DNA of 24,409 nucleotides from a virus, in IMG/VR virus record IMGVR_UViG_3300022701_000340, positions 1-24,409 of that record. One strand, written 5' to 3'. The position numbers and the translations under genes are program-made. This document shows, one piece after another, positions 7,271 through 14,735 of the stretch. The number at the start of each line of letters is the position of its first letter. The stretch's first letter is position 1. The notes under the pieces are model-generated. The model ran no database searches. It saw only the letters and a program-made list of their open reading frames with translations, and was not told the DNA's origin.

Positions 7271-8035
7271 ATGGCAAAAAGAAGACGAAGAAAAGCAAAA
7301 CAATTATATTTTGCAGAACGTGAAGAACAAGCAGTAGTTGACTATATTAATACCGATAGTGTTGATGAACGTCATAGAATTTATGACGAAATATTGAGAG
7401 AACCTTTCAAGAAAATGACGGAATCGATTTTAAGACGTTATCAACATCATATTGGAAATTATAACATACACGAAGTTGAAGCCAATGCTCTGTCTCATTT
7501 GATAGAGCATATGGTTAAATTCAACCCCAATAAAATAACTAAAAGCGGAAAACCAGCCAAAGCATTTAGTTATTGTCAAACCATAGTTCGTAATTTCTAC
7601 AAAGATCACAGCAAAAAAACATATAACGAAGAAAAAACACACCTACCTTGGGAAGATTTTTCAGACGAAATTAATTCAAGAAGAGAATTTTCATATGAAA
7701 TGGAAGATGCTCATAGAAATGAATTAGAGGAACTAATAAGAATAGTGACTGAACGTATGAAAGAAAGAATTGAAGAAGATAAATCTTTGAAAAAGAATGA
7801 AATCATTGTGGGTGAAGCAATTATTAATGTTTTTACAAATTGGCATATTTTGTTTTTAGAAGATTCACCCGATGGTAAATATAACAAAAAGGTTACTAAT
7901 AATTATGCAAAAAACAAAATTTTATTATTCTTAAAAGAACAAACAGGTCTTACAACAAAAGAAATTAGAATGTCAATGAAACCTTATAAAGATATTTATA
8001 AAGTTGAAAAAATGAATTTTTATAATGAAGATTAA
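7271..8035 (+). CDS. gp55-like late transcription sigma factor
   Basis: The 254-residue protein resembles T4 gp55, a minimal sigma factor that directs host RNA polymerase to late promoters. The match is clearest over residues 66-115: a helix with EANALSHLIEHMVKFNP, then KAFSYCQTIVRNFYKDHSKK, which parallels the gp55 segment where a conserved F-x-x-x-K/N-P-h-A/S-Y leads into a basic helix. The N-terminus is very basic (KRRRRKAK). The last residues, EKMNFYNED, are hydrophobic plus acidic like the sliding-clamp-binding C-terminus of gp55; that reading is tentative. At 254 residues it is longer than the 185 of T4 gp55. It overlaps the next start by one base (TAATG). The seven late-promoter-like elements in the window are its likely targets. 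Confidence 0.7.
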   Translation: MAKRRRRKAKQLYFAEREEQAVVDYINTDSVDERHRIYDEILREPFKKMTESILRRYQHHIGNYNIHEVEANALSHLIEHMVKFNPNKITKSGKPAKAFSYCQTIVRNFYKDHSKKTYNEEKTHLPWEDFSDEINSRREFSYEMEDAHRNELEELIRIVTERMKERIEEDKSLKKNEIIVGEAIINVFTNWHILFLEDSPDGKYNKKVTNNYAKNKILLFLKEQTGLTTKEIRMSMKPYKDIYKVEKMNFYNED

Positions 8036-8235
8036 TGGCTGATGGTTACCCAATATATATGGTTGAATTGGTTGTTATACCAATTTTAAATAAACGAAGA
8101 CCTAATTGGGGTTATGTTGAACAACGAGCATTTATTGAAAGGTTAGTAATTGATTTTGAAAATCTTACTCCTTCTGATGATAAAATAAAAAAACTTGCTA
8201 ATAAAATATTAGATAATGAAGATAAAAATAGGTGA
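8035..8235 (+). CDS. Hypothetical small protein, 66 residues
   Basis: The start shares one base with the stop of the sigma factor gene (TAATG), a sign of translational coupling. The protein starts MADGYPIYMVELVVIPILNK, a hydrophobic strand-rich N-terminus, and ends in a charged helix (KLANKILDNEDKNR). Its end overlaps the next small gene by 20 bases. No family is recognised. Confidence 0.7.
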   Translation: MADGYPIYMVELVVIPILNKRRPNWGYVEQRAFIERLVIDFENLTPSDDKIKKLANKILDNEDKNR

Positions 8236-8389
8236 TAAAATTTACGATGCTAAAGATGAACCAATAATGGTAATTCTTGAAGGTAATGATAAAGAAAACA
8301 TAAAAAAGATGCATCCAATGGCAACTAAATACTGTTCATTTCCAGAAGAATTCTCTTCTGATCAAATAAAAGAGTTTATGAAAACCTAA
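8216..8389 (+). CDS. Hypothetical small protein, 57 residues
   Basis: An ATG at 8216 opens 57 codons ending at TAA 8387-8389. The product starts MKIKIGDKIYDAKDEPIMVI and ends with SSDQIKEFMKT. Compact strands at the start, a KYCSFPEEF motif and a terminal helix suggest a small folded protein. It overlaps the preceding gene by 20 bases, as other neighbours in this operon do. It stops just before the late-promoter-like element of the next operon, so it is probably the last gene of the phoH-sigma unit. Not recognised. Confidence 0.65.
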   Translation: MKIKIGDKIYDAKDEPIMVILEGNDKENIKKMHPMATKYCSFPEEFSSDQIKEFMKT

Positions 8390-8395
8390 TTCTTC

Positions 8396-8404
8396 GTATT
8401 TATA
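8396..8404 (+). promoter_or_regulatory. Putative late promoter element at the start of the baseplate operon
   Basis: The sequence CTTCGTATTTATAATAAA matches the shared GTATTTATAWWAAA element. The core ends 15 bases before the ATG at 8420. It is nearly identical to the copy upstream of the tape measure gene, including the preceding CTTC, although the two drive opposite strands. Confidence 0.65.
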
Positions 8405-8419
8405 ATAAATAATAAAATT

Positions 8420-8779
8420 ATGCCAAGACCTAAGAGAAAAAAACTTAAATTCGATGAACAAAGCGTAAATGAATTGCTTCAAGAGTGTTATAATGATTCA
8501 CATAACATTAAAGCAAAGATTTCTCGTTTATTCACAAAATGGGAACAACAAGTTAAAGAAGGTGGTGAAATACAAGCATTAGGTGAAACAATTACAAAAT
8601 TAATTGTTGCCGAAGCAAAAGTTTATGATCAAAAATTAATTCTTCTACGTTACTTGAAAGAAGTTGTATTTGCTAAAGAATCAAAGAGCGAAAGTGATGG
8701 AAAGAAACAAGTGGTAAGTAGTGAAGAAAGAAACAAACTAATCAAACAAGTAACCGAAGGGGTACGAAAAGCTAATTAA
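8420..8779 (+). CDS. Hypothetical protein, 119 residues, first gene of a late operon
   Basis: The protein is basic and largely helical, with a Lys/Arg-rich N-terminus (MPRPKRKKLKFDE) and a central helix around AEAKVYDQKLILLRYLKEVVF. Its size and all-helical character could fit a small terminase subunit, but no diagnostic motif is seen, so this is only a possibility. The late-promoter-like element lies just upstream, and the next gene starts two bases after its stop. Confidence 0.75.
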   Translation: MPRPKRKKLKFDEQSVNELLQECYNDSHNIKAKISRLFTKWEQQVKEGGEIQALGETITKLIVAEAKVYDQKLILLRYLKEVVFAKESKSESDGKKQVVSSEERNKLIKQVTEGVRKAN

Positions 8780-8781
8780 TA

Positions 8782-10107
8782 ATGGGTTTAATTGATGAAA
8801 AGCAAGATGTTTTTACACAGATCGGTGCACTTACTTCAATAGCGGGTGACGTAGAACTGCCTGATCCTACCAATTCATTATCATCAATAAACAACACCAA
8901 AGAAATCGTACCATTCCTTCTTGATATGCTGACCGTTCTGGTGGGTAGCCAAGCACTACAGACAACTTTAGGAGAGGTAATGACTACTTACATCAGATCA
9001 GTAGAACCTACGCTTAAAACGGCTTTAAAAACGCAATTCAGTGACTTTAATACAAACCAATCATTACCTGCATCGTTTACTGGTACAGGGTTTAATTTCT
9101 CAATGAAAAAACTTGATTCTTTTGAAAAATTAAGAATAGACCCTGCTTCTCAAACAGGCAGTTTATTATATAATAATAATGTTAATGATTTTGATCAAAA
9201 ATTATATAGTGCGTTGAACGCTCCGGGAACGGACATAACATTCAACAATATCACTTTCAATTATGATGATGTTTTAGATACTGTTAATATAAAAGCAGCA
9301 AACCCAACTCAAACTATTGGTGAGTTTACAGAAGAATATATTGATGGATTAACAATAATTGATGAAAAATCTTTTGTTTCAAATTTCATTAATCTTCTTT
9401 TTGGTACTATTACTACAAATGAAAATAAATCATTAAGTACCATTATCAATGAACAAAAATTGAATGTAACAATCCAAAAAATTGTTGATGAAGAAGAAGA
9501 TATTACTATTACTGATGATGAATTAAGTGATATTGAACAAACAGCAGAAGATAAAAAAAATGGTATTGAATATTATGATGTTGGTTGTGGTTTAATTGAA
9601 AATAAAGTAACATTAGAAAATTTAACTGGTTTAATTACTGGAACAACAGGAAATACTGATCCACGTACAGTGGGTTTGGCATATCTGAATACCCTAACCG
9701 AAGGTTTTGAGGATTCATCAGATGAAAACACAATTGCTTCTGATACAGCAACAGAAAATCAAAATGCGATTAGAGACGGATTTTTTAAAAGAATTATAAA
9801 TGCAATAGTAAATATGTTGGTGAATGCAATTACTTCACCACCGCAAATAAGAGCATTAATTGGTATGTTTTCTGGTTTTAAAAATAACGGTATTCCACAA
9901 TTAAACAACCCTATTGATGATATACAAAATAATAAAAATTTAATTGATTGTCTTTCAAAAAGTGCAAGAAATACTATAAATGAATTTCTATTTGATTTAG
10001 TAAAAAAAGAATTGATAAAACTGATTGTACCAATTAGTAAAATAATACTAAAAGAAAAAATCAATCAGTATTTAGGAATAATACAAAGTTTAATAAGAAT
10101 AATATGA
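8782..10107 (+). CDS. Putative virion structural protein (baseplate-associated by context), 441 residues
   Basis: The 441-residue protein is rich in Asn, Thr, Ile and Asp. It has a repeated D-E/E-D acidic region at about residues 235-260 and hydrophobic helices near 335-365 (FFKRIINAIVNMLVNAI) and at the C-terminus (ELIKLIVPISKIILKEKI). No enzymatic motif is visible. It lies in the late operon that also codes for a gp5-like baseplate hub protein and a tail tube paralogue, so a baseplate or tail role is the best guess. The stop overlaps the next start by four bases (ATGA). Confidence 0.7.
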   Translation: MGLIDEKQDVFTQIGALTSIAGDVELPDPTNSLSSINNTKEIVPFLLDMLTVLVGSQALQTTLGEVMTTYIRSVEPTLKTALKTQFSDFNTNQSLPASFTGTGFNFSMKKLDSFEKLRIDPASQTGSLLYNNNVNDFDQKLYSALNAPGTDITFNNITFNYDDVLDTVNIKAANPTQTIGEFTEEYIDGLTIIDEKSFVSNFINLLFGTITTNENKSLSTIINEQKLNVTIQKIVDEEEDITITDDELSDIEQTAEDKKNGIEYYDVGCGLIENKVTLENLTGLITGTTGNTDPRTVGLAYLNTLTEGFEDSSDENTIASDTATENQNAIRDGFFKRIINAIVNMLVNAITSPPQIRALIGMFSGFKNNGIPQLNNPIDDIQNNKNLIDCLSKSARNTINEFLFDLVKKELIKLIVPISKIILKEKINQYLGIIQSLIRII

Positions 10108-10289
10108 TAACAGATCAAAAAGTAAACGCAAAATATGTTGGTGCTTATATTATAGGCGACACATTTGAAACCTCTGTTCAATTTGCCACAACACACAAAC
10201 CAAATTGGTTTAGAAGATTTTGCATGTGGGCATTTTTAGGTTGGGGTTGGAAAAGTATTGAAGAAATAAAAGCATATAGAAATAAATAA
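10104..10289 (+). CDS. Hypothetical small Trp-rich protein, 61 residues
   Basis: The small basic protein has a segment KPNWFRRFCMWAFLGWGWKSI at its middle to C-terminus with five Trp. It may be membrane-peripheral or a small structural part, but the segment is short for a true membrane span. It overlaps the upstream gene by four bases and the downstream start by one base (TAATG), so it is clearly part of the operon. No family recognised. Confidence 0.7.
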   Translation: MITDQKVNAKYVGAYIIGDTFETSVQFATTHKPNWFRRFCMWAFLGWGWKSIEEIKAYRNK

Positions 10290-10696
10290 TGGCAATTAAT
10301 TTTACAAATATTGAATCTATAATTGAAGGATTTCAAAAAATTCTTTCAATACAAACGGTTGGTTCACCAACAAAAGTACCAAGTCCGTTGATATTGTTAG
10401 GTTCACCATTACGTGCTGGTTTATCTCCAACAAAAATTGCAAGTAGAATAATTTCACGTAAAAGTGAAGCAGGTTTACCTGTTGGTGCATTACCATCAGG
10501 TGGTGTTGCACCCGATGAATTAATGGAAAGAATTAGAATTGAAGAAATAATAAAAGGTTTACAACAAGATGCGTTGATTACGGTTGTGATGCCACCCGGA
10601 ACTGCTCTCACAGCAGCAGGTGCTTCACCAGCAGGACCAGTAACAGTTTTTGGGTCAACCATCACATTAACAACAGGTTATGGAATCATACAGTAA
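10289..10696 (+). CDS. Putative virion protein, 135 residues
   Basis: The protein is rich in Gly, Pro, Ala, Ser and Ile. After an N-terminal helix (IESIIEGFQKIL) comes a Pro/Ser-rich stretch (VGSPTKVPSPLILLGSPL), a charged helix near residue 72-90 (DELMERIRIEEIIKGL), and a small-residue, strand-rich C-terminus ending LTTGYGIIQ. It has no cysteine and no catalytic motif. The composition is typical of tail or baseplate components, and it lies between other genes of the baseplate operon. The exact role is unknown. Confidence 0.7.
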   Translation: MAINFTNIESIIEGFQKILSIQTVGSPTKVPSPLILLGSPLRAGLSPTKIASRIISRKSEAGLPVGALPSGGVAPDELMERIRIEEIIKGLQQDALITVVMPPGTALTAAGASPAGPVTVFGSTITLTTGYGIIQ

Positions 10697-10697
10697 A

Positions 10698-10889
10698 ATG
10701 ACAGAAACTGAATTGCTTCATCAAATAGAAGATTGTAAAAAGTGGCATGAAGCTATAAAAAAAGAAGCTATTCAATATACTCTTCAAATTGAAGAATTGG
10801 AAAAACAATATAATAATAAATTAATTGATTTAGAAAATATTGAAAAAAAATACGTTGATTTAATGAAAGAATTAACTGATAGAGAATAA
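10698..10889 (+). CDS. Small coiled-coil protein, 63 residues
   Basis: I prefer the ATG at 10698, one base after the previous stop, over an in-frame ATG at 10680 inside the upstream gene. The product, starting MTETELLHQIEDCKKW, is almost all charged helix with heptad-like Leu/Ile spacing (IEELEKQYNNKLIDLENIEKK). It is coupled to the next gene by TAATG. It could be a small scaffold or assembly factor for the baseplate; this is inference. Confidence 0.7.
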   Translation: MTETELLHQIEDCKKWHEAIKKEAIQYTLQIEELEKQYNNKLIDLENIEKKYVDLMKELTDRE

Positions 10890-11779
10890 TGGCATTTGAA
10901 AAAAAATATCTACAGGAATCTGATCCATATAAAAAAGCCTATCCCAATAAACAACAGGCAATAAGAAATATTTATTGGGCAGAGGTTATTTCTATTAAGG
11001 ATGATACTGATGGTGGGAGAATTAGAGTTAGAATCCCTGACTTGGACAAAAAAATACCTAATTCAAAATTACCATTTACATATCCAATGGAACCAAAATT
11101 TTTTCATGTTTACCCAAAAGTTGGAGAAGTTGTAAGAGTTTTTATTGAAGATTTAGAATATCCACAAAGAAGTCGTTTTTGGTTAGGACCGATCATATCT
11201 CAATTACAAAAAATTAATTTTGATCCAATATTTACTTCTCTTTCAACAACAAATATAAATTTTACTTCACCAGAACCAGCAATTTCATCATATCCAGATG
11301 CAAAAGGTGTTTTTCCAAATAAAGAAGATATTGCTGTACTTGGTAGAAATAATGCCGACATGATTTTAAGAGAAAGAGACGTTGAAATTCGTGCAGGTCA
11401 GCATGAAAATAATGATCCTCTTACATTAAATAAGAAAAACCCATCATCTATTCGTGGTACATATGACATTACTGGTGAAACAACCATAAGTTCAACAGTA
11501 TTGATGGGTGATAAAATTGCTTTAATATCTCATGATGGTATACCTAAATTTAAAGCAGTTGAAATTGATCAAAATGAAAGACAAAGAATTTTTGAACAAG
11601 GACATCCTCTTGGACGTGGTGATGTTATAGTACAAGCACTTGAATTGATCAGAGACGTACTTATAAATGATCACTCCCATCCATACCCAAATCTACCTGC
11701 CGATAAATCAGGTAAGGTTTTAGAACTCGAAAAAATAGATTTTACACAAATCTTACAGAAAAATATAGTAATAAACTAA
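10889..11779 (+). CDS. gp5-like baseplate hub protein, OB-fold (no lysozyme domain)
   Basis: The 296-residue protein has an OB-fold like the N-terminal domain of T4 gp5 and VgrG: about residues 28-105 contain YWAEVISIKDDTDGGRIRVR, IPDLD, a proline-containing loop, VYPKVGEVVRVFIED, and RSRFWLGPI. The C-terminal part has GHPLGRGDVIVQALELI followed by NDHSHPYPNLPAD, a His-rich segment seen in gp5/VgrG-like hub proteins of large phages. The gp5 lysozyme domain is absent. The beta-helix needle is not evident either, so the spike tip must come from another protein. It lies in the late baseplate operon, followed after 16 bases by a tube-like protein. This arrangement fits a hub located at the centre of the baseplate. 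Confidence 0.75.
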   Translation: MAFEKKYLQESDPYKKAYPNKQQAIRNIYWAEVISIKDDTDGGRIRVRIPDLDKKIPNSKLPFTYPMEPKFFHVYPKVGEVVRVFIEDLEYPQRSRFWLGPIISQLQKINFDPIFTSLSTTNINFTSPEPAISSYPDAKGVFPNKEDIAVLGRNNADMILRERDVEIRAGQHENNDPLTLNKKNPSSIRGTYDITGETTISSTVLMGDKIALISHDGIPKFKAVEIDQNERQRIFEQGHPLGRGDVIVQALELIRDVLINDHSHPYPNLPADKSGKVLELEKIDFTQILQKNIVIN

Positions 11780-11795
11780 ATATAAATTTTTTGAT

Positions 11796-12164
11796 ATGGA
11801 AAAAAAACTATTTGAATATGAACCACTAAGAAGAAATAGGTTTGTAGTAACTTTTACAGATGGGATTGAGGTTGAACCTTGGAGAATTAATAAAGTAAGA
11901 AGAAGATTTAATGATATAGGGAGTGTTGCAAGAAAATGGTATTCATTTGATATTGTTGAAACTGTTGCACATGAAAGTTTTTTAAACAAAGATTTAAATC
12001 GTCTTGAAGTTTCTTTTAAGATAGAATATCTCGACCCAACAAACGTTGTGGTTAAAACAGATGTTGGAAAAGGTAGAATACAATCACAAACCATGAGTGA
12101 TCTTAATATGGAAGATGATGGTCTTATTTATTCAACAATTGAAGTTTTAGTTGACAACGACTAA
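11796..12164 (+). CDS. Tail-tube-like protein, possible baseplate tube initiator
   Basis: The 122-residue protein aligns with the window's own tail tube protein over the N-terminus: FEYEPLRRNRFVVTF here against FDYEPKRENRFFAEF there, followed in both by a short IEVEPW / IEVWKV segment and a basic F-K/R-R region. It is shorter than the 162-residue tube protein and lacks its central insert. Tube-like folds with different ends are known in T4 gp48 and gp54, which start the tube on the baseplate. Position after the gp5-like hub gene supports such a role. The paralogy is visible; the exact role is inferred. Confidence 0.6.
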   Translation: MEKKLFEYEPLRRNRFVVTFTDGIEVEPWRINKVRRRFNDIGSVARKWYSFDIVETVAHESFLNKDLNRLEVSFKIEYLDPTNVVVKTDVGKGRIQSQTMSDLNMEDDGLIYSTIEVLVDND

Positions 12165-12184
12165 AATTTTTTATAATTTCGTGC

Positions 12185-12991
12185 ATGAGCATACCAGATG
12201 TACCAATTGAACTTTTTACAGCATTCAATAAGGTAAAATATTATGATGAACCCCACAAATATTTTGTTGGAGACAGACAACTTATATCTGTAACAACTCT
12301 CATTGGTAAATTCACGGAAGATTTTGATGAAGAATATTGGTCAGACCGAAAAGGTCATGAATATAACATTCATAAAGAAGAAATGAAACATCTTTGGAAA
12401 TACATCAATAAAGTTGGTGTAACCAGAGGTTCTATTATTCATGATTATGCTGAAAACCTATTTAACAATAAAATTTTTCCATATCCTATTGAAAGAATTG
12501 AAAAAGAATTTGGTTGTGATCCAATATTAGACACATATCTTAGATCAAAAAAACATGTAGATACTTTTTATAGAAAATCACAAGGTAAATTAATTCCAAT
12601 AAAACTTGAATTGGTGGTATATGATGAAGAATTTGGAATTGGTGGGATGGTTGATTTATTATTTTATAATGTAAGAGCAGGTGAATTTCAAATTTGGGAT
12701 TGGAAAACCAATAAAGAATTTTCGGGTTGGAATCCAGAAACTAAGACAAATAATTTAGAAGAAGGTAAAGCAAATTTTACAGGACCGCTTGGTTTATTAA
12801 AAGATAATGACCTAAATCATTATTCACTTCAATTAGATATGTATAAATATATTATAGAAAAAAATACTGGTCTTAAACTTGGACAATCACATTTGATTTG
12901 GGTATCTCACAATCAGCCAAGGTTTTACACAATACCAACAGTGAATCGAATGTCTTATGTAAAAAAAATGATTGAACTTTATTGTAACTAA
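12185..12991 (+). CDS. PD-(D/E)XK nuclease, RecB/Cas4-like
   Basis: The 268-residue protein shows the RecB-type nuclease core: RGSIIHDYAENLF with H86, a Glu in KLELVV (E142), GGMVDLL with D157, and QIWDWKTNKEF with D172 and K174. This order (His, Asp, DxK) is that of the RecB/Cas4/AddB exonuclease branch. The four Cys of an iron-sulfur cluster as in Cas4 are not seen. Likely roles are DNA end processing in recombination, packaging or host DNA breakdown. The gene begins 20 bases after the tube-like gene, without a late-type element, so it may be read through from the late operon or from an unrecognised promoter. Confidence 0.8.
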   Translation: MSIPDVPIELFTAFNKVKYYDEPHKYFVGDRQLISVTTLIGKFTEDFDEEYWSDRKGHEYNIHKEEMKHLWKYINKVGVTRGSIIHDYAENLFNNKIFPYPIERIEKEFGCDPILDTYLRSKKHVDTFYRKSQGKLIPIKLELVVYDEEFGIGGMVDLLFYNVRAGEFQIWDWKTNKEFSGWNPETKTNNLEEGKANFTGPLGLLKDNDLNHYSLQLDMYKYIIEKNTGLKLGQSHLIWVSHNQPRFYTIPTVNRMSYVKKMIELYCN

Positions 12992-13036
12992 TGATTATTT
13001 TTTTCTTTTATTTAAGTAGACAAAAACATAAAAATT

Positions 13037-13447
13037 ATGATATTAGGAAAACATAGATATTTCACGCATCATTATAAAGGATATTGGGAATCAAAATCCA
13101 AATGTTATGTAGATATTTTTCAATTGGAAGAACCCACTGAGCATGGTCATGATACCATAGTACTATTATCTGCATTGCAAGATAATGAGGGAACTTCTAT
13201 AACAAATGCATCAGAAATTATCGCAACTGATCTTGTTTTACAATATGGGTTAAACATACCTTCAACATTATTTATTGAAACATATCCATATTATGATAAT
13301 AATGATCTTGTCGCTATTTTTTACAAGTATGATCCAACTCAAAGAAAATTTCATTCACCACAATGGAAATCTTTAAAGAAATTTGATGAAGATTATGTTG
13401 ATTTTATTCAAAAAAATAAATCAGAAGTACCTTTAGAAAGAGCATAA
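13037..13447 (+). CDS. Hypothetical protein, 136 residues
   Basis: The protein starts MILGKHRYFTHHYKGYW and is rich in Tyr, His and Asp, with strand-like segments in the middle (TIVLLSAL, DLVAIFYKYD) and a charged helix near the end. No motif is recognised. A 45-base A/T-rich gap separates it from the nuclease gene, and TAATG couples it to the next gene. Confidence 0.7.
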   Translation: MILGKHRYFTHHYKGYWESKSKCYVDIFQLEEPTEHGHDTIVLLSALQDNEGTSITNASEIIATDLVLQYGLNIPSTLFIETYPYYDNNDLVAIFYKYDPTQRKFHSPQWKSLKKFDEDYVDFIQKNKSEVPLERA

Positions 13448-13677
13448 TGAAAAAACATAAAAAGGGAAAAAAAATTAAAACCCACTTTGCTACAGTAGAA
13501 CGTGGTAATGAAAATACATCGTTCGATGAATGGAGCACAACATTATGTGGTTTGGAGTATACAGAAAATGTGACCAATAGAATTGAAGAGGTCACATGTA
13601 AAAAATGTTTAAGAGCATTCCCTAAATATAATACTCAAATGAAACATATTTCTGAAAATTGGAGTGATTACTTTTAA
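13447..13677 (+). CDS. Small putative zinc-binding protein, 76 residues
   Basis: The protein begins with a strongly basic stretch (MKKHKKGKKIKTHF) and then has C34 in TTLCGLEY and C51/C54 in VTCKKCLRAF. H13 in the basic stretch could be a fourth ligand, giving an H-C-CxxC set. The VTCKKCL signature recurs in small phage proteins that look like zinc knuckles. The function may be nucleic acid binding, but this is an inference. It is the last gene before a bidirectional hairpin terminator. Confidence 0.65.
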   Translation: MKKHKKGKKIKTHFATVERGNENTSFDEWSTTLCGLEYTENVTNRIEEVTCKKCLRAFPKYNTQMKHISENWSDYF

Positions 13678-13682
13678 ATAAA

Positions 13683-13703
13683 AAAGGGTCTTTCGACCCT
13701 TTA
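13683..13703. terminator. Hairpin terminator between convergent genes
   Basis: AAAGGGTC pairs with GACCCTTT over eight base pairs around a TTTC loop. It has an AT-rich T-tail (TTATATTTTT) on the plus side and A/T-rich sequence on the other, so it can serve both the plus-strand gene ending at 13677 and the minus-strand tail tube gene ending at 13709. Confidence 0.85.
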
Positions 13704-13708
13704 TATTT

Positions 13709-14197
13709 TTATAGGTTAAGGATGCAACGCCAAGGCTGGATGGTTAAAGTTACCATCTGTAATGCATCAGAATCCATATTATTCTCACCAAAGTTAATTG
13801 ATGTGATCATACATTGTTCCAAAAACCATTTTTCTACTTCAACACCTGTTGGATCAAGTCCTTTAAGAAGAATATTTTTCTTATAACCTGCTGCGTAACC
13901 CATACGTCCTGTTAATGATTCGGCATGTAAACGCACCCATTCCATTAATTGCTGTGATGTAGAAGGACCGATAGTGTCAATGAATGTAATGTCCATTGTT
14001 TCCCAACGGTATTGTCCTGCAACATAGTTTCTTTCATTTATAAATGGAATTTCAACTGAATTTATAGTCATTGAAGGTCTTTTAAATGTTTGTACTTTCC
14101 ACACTTCTATGCCAAGTTCATCAGCAAATTCAGCGAAAAATCTATTCTCTCTTTTTGGTTCGTAATCAAAAGGTATACCACGAATTAATTCTGCCAT
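13709..14197 (-). CDS. Tail tube protein, gp19-like
   Basis: The 162-residue protein matches the phage T4 gp19-type tail tube family in length (163 in T4) and layout: FDYEPKRENRFFAEF at the N-terminus, a middle part with YRWETMDITFIDTIG, MEWVRLHAESLTGRMGYAAG, and a C-terminal strand set ending VTLTIQPWRCIL. The tube protein stacks in hexameric rings inside the sheath. It lies downstream of the sheath gene, with only the acidic 117-residue gene between. The gene has no late-type element directly upstream, so it is probably transcribed from the promoter before the 117-residue gene. It ends 6 bases before the hairpin terminator. Confidence 0.85.
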   Translation of the reverse strand: MAELIRGIPFDYEPKRENRFFAEFADELGIEVWKVQTFKRPSMTINSVEIPFINERNYVAGQYRWETMDITFIDTIGPSTSQQLMEWVRLHAESLTGRMGYAAGYKKNILLKGLDPTGVEVEKWFLEQCMITSINFGENNMDSDALQMVTLTIQPWRCILNL

Positions 14198-14274
14198 TTT
14201 TTCTCTTATTTTAAATTTATATAATTATTAAAAACCAAACTTAACTTCTTCATCATCAAATCTGGTGTATCTAT

Positions 14275-14628
14275 TTACTTTTTTTTTACAGGAAGTTTAC
14301 CTGTTCTTGCATATTCCCTCTGTTCTCTTTTACTTAATTCAGAAGGTTTTTTATGCTCAATATATTCTTGTGTGTTTTCAGGAAGTACTTTCTCTTCTTC
14401 TGGTTCTGGTAATGGGTCTATTACTGTTTGTTCATCATCAATAGGCGCACCCAATATCATTTCCTCTTCAAATTCATAATTAACTTCCTCTTCTTCTATT
14501 TCTTCAAGTTTTTCTACATAGGCAGCAATTTGTTCTAATTCACTTTTTTTCATGGAATTTAAATCGCCCCAATCTTCTGAATTGTCAGAATTTTTTATAA
14601 TTTTTATTAGTTCTTTCTTTGTTGCCAT
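14275..14628 (-). CDS. Acidic hypothetical protein between sheath and tube genes
   Basis: The 117-residue protein has an N-terminal helical part (MATKKELIKIIKNSDNSEDW) with spacing reminiscent of small SAP or Rho-N-like helical domains. A very acidic Glu/Pro-rich linker occupies about residues 40-90, followed by a basic C-terminus (LSKREQREYARTGKLPVKKK). Charged, probably disordered proteins like this may be assembly factors. Its own late-type element lies 30 bases upstream and the tail tube gene follows on the same strand after 77 bases. No family recognised. Confidence 0.75.
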   Translation of the reverse strand: MATKKELIKIIKNSDNSEDWGDLNSMKKSELEQIAAYVEKLEEIEEEEVNYEFEEEMILGAPIDDEQTVIDPLPEPEEEKVLPENTQEYIEHKKPSELSKREQREYARTGKLPVKKK

Positions 14629-14658
14629 AATAAATCTTTAAAAAGTATTCTTATTTTT

Positions 14659-14667
14659 TATAAATAC
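14659..14667 (-). promoter_or_regulatory. Putative late promoter element for the 117-residue gene and tail tube gene
   Basis: The minus strand reads TGAGTATTTATAAAAAAT, matching GTATTTATAWWAAA. The core ends 30 bases before the ATG at 14628. It lies just downstream of the sheath gene terminator, so the tube unit has its own start point. Confidence 0.65.
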
Positions 14668-14679
14668 TCATAAAAACAA

Positions 14680-14706
14680 AAACCACCGCAAAAAGTACGG
14701 TGGTTT
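14680..14706 (-). terminator. Hairpin terminator after the tail sheath gene
   Basis: AAACCACCG and CGGTGGTTT form a nine base-pair stem with a nine-base loop. On the minus strand it is followed by TTGTTTTTA, a T-rich tail. It lies about 30 bases after the sheath stop at 14736, so sheath mRNA would end here. Confidence 0.85.
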
Positions 14707-14735
14707 AAAACTAACATTAATTGTTTAACTTAAAA

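Noticed and set aside
9759-10064. Hydrophobic minus-strand frame of 101 codons
   Set aside because: It is the complement of an AT-rich coding region for the 441-residue protein; the hydrophobicity comes from reading A-rich codons as T-rich ones.
10317-10665. Two minus-strand frames across the 135-residue gene
   Set aside because: The plus-strand gene is coupled by overlap or close spacing to both neighbours, and the minus frames have no suitable context.
14275-14628. Identity of the acidic protein as a SAP or Rho-N domain protein
   Set aside because: Only a vague helical pattern supports it; no diagnostic residues were seen.
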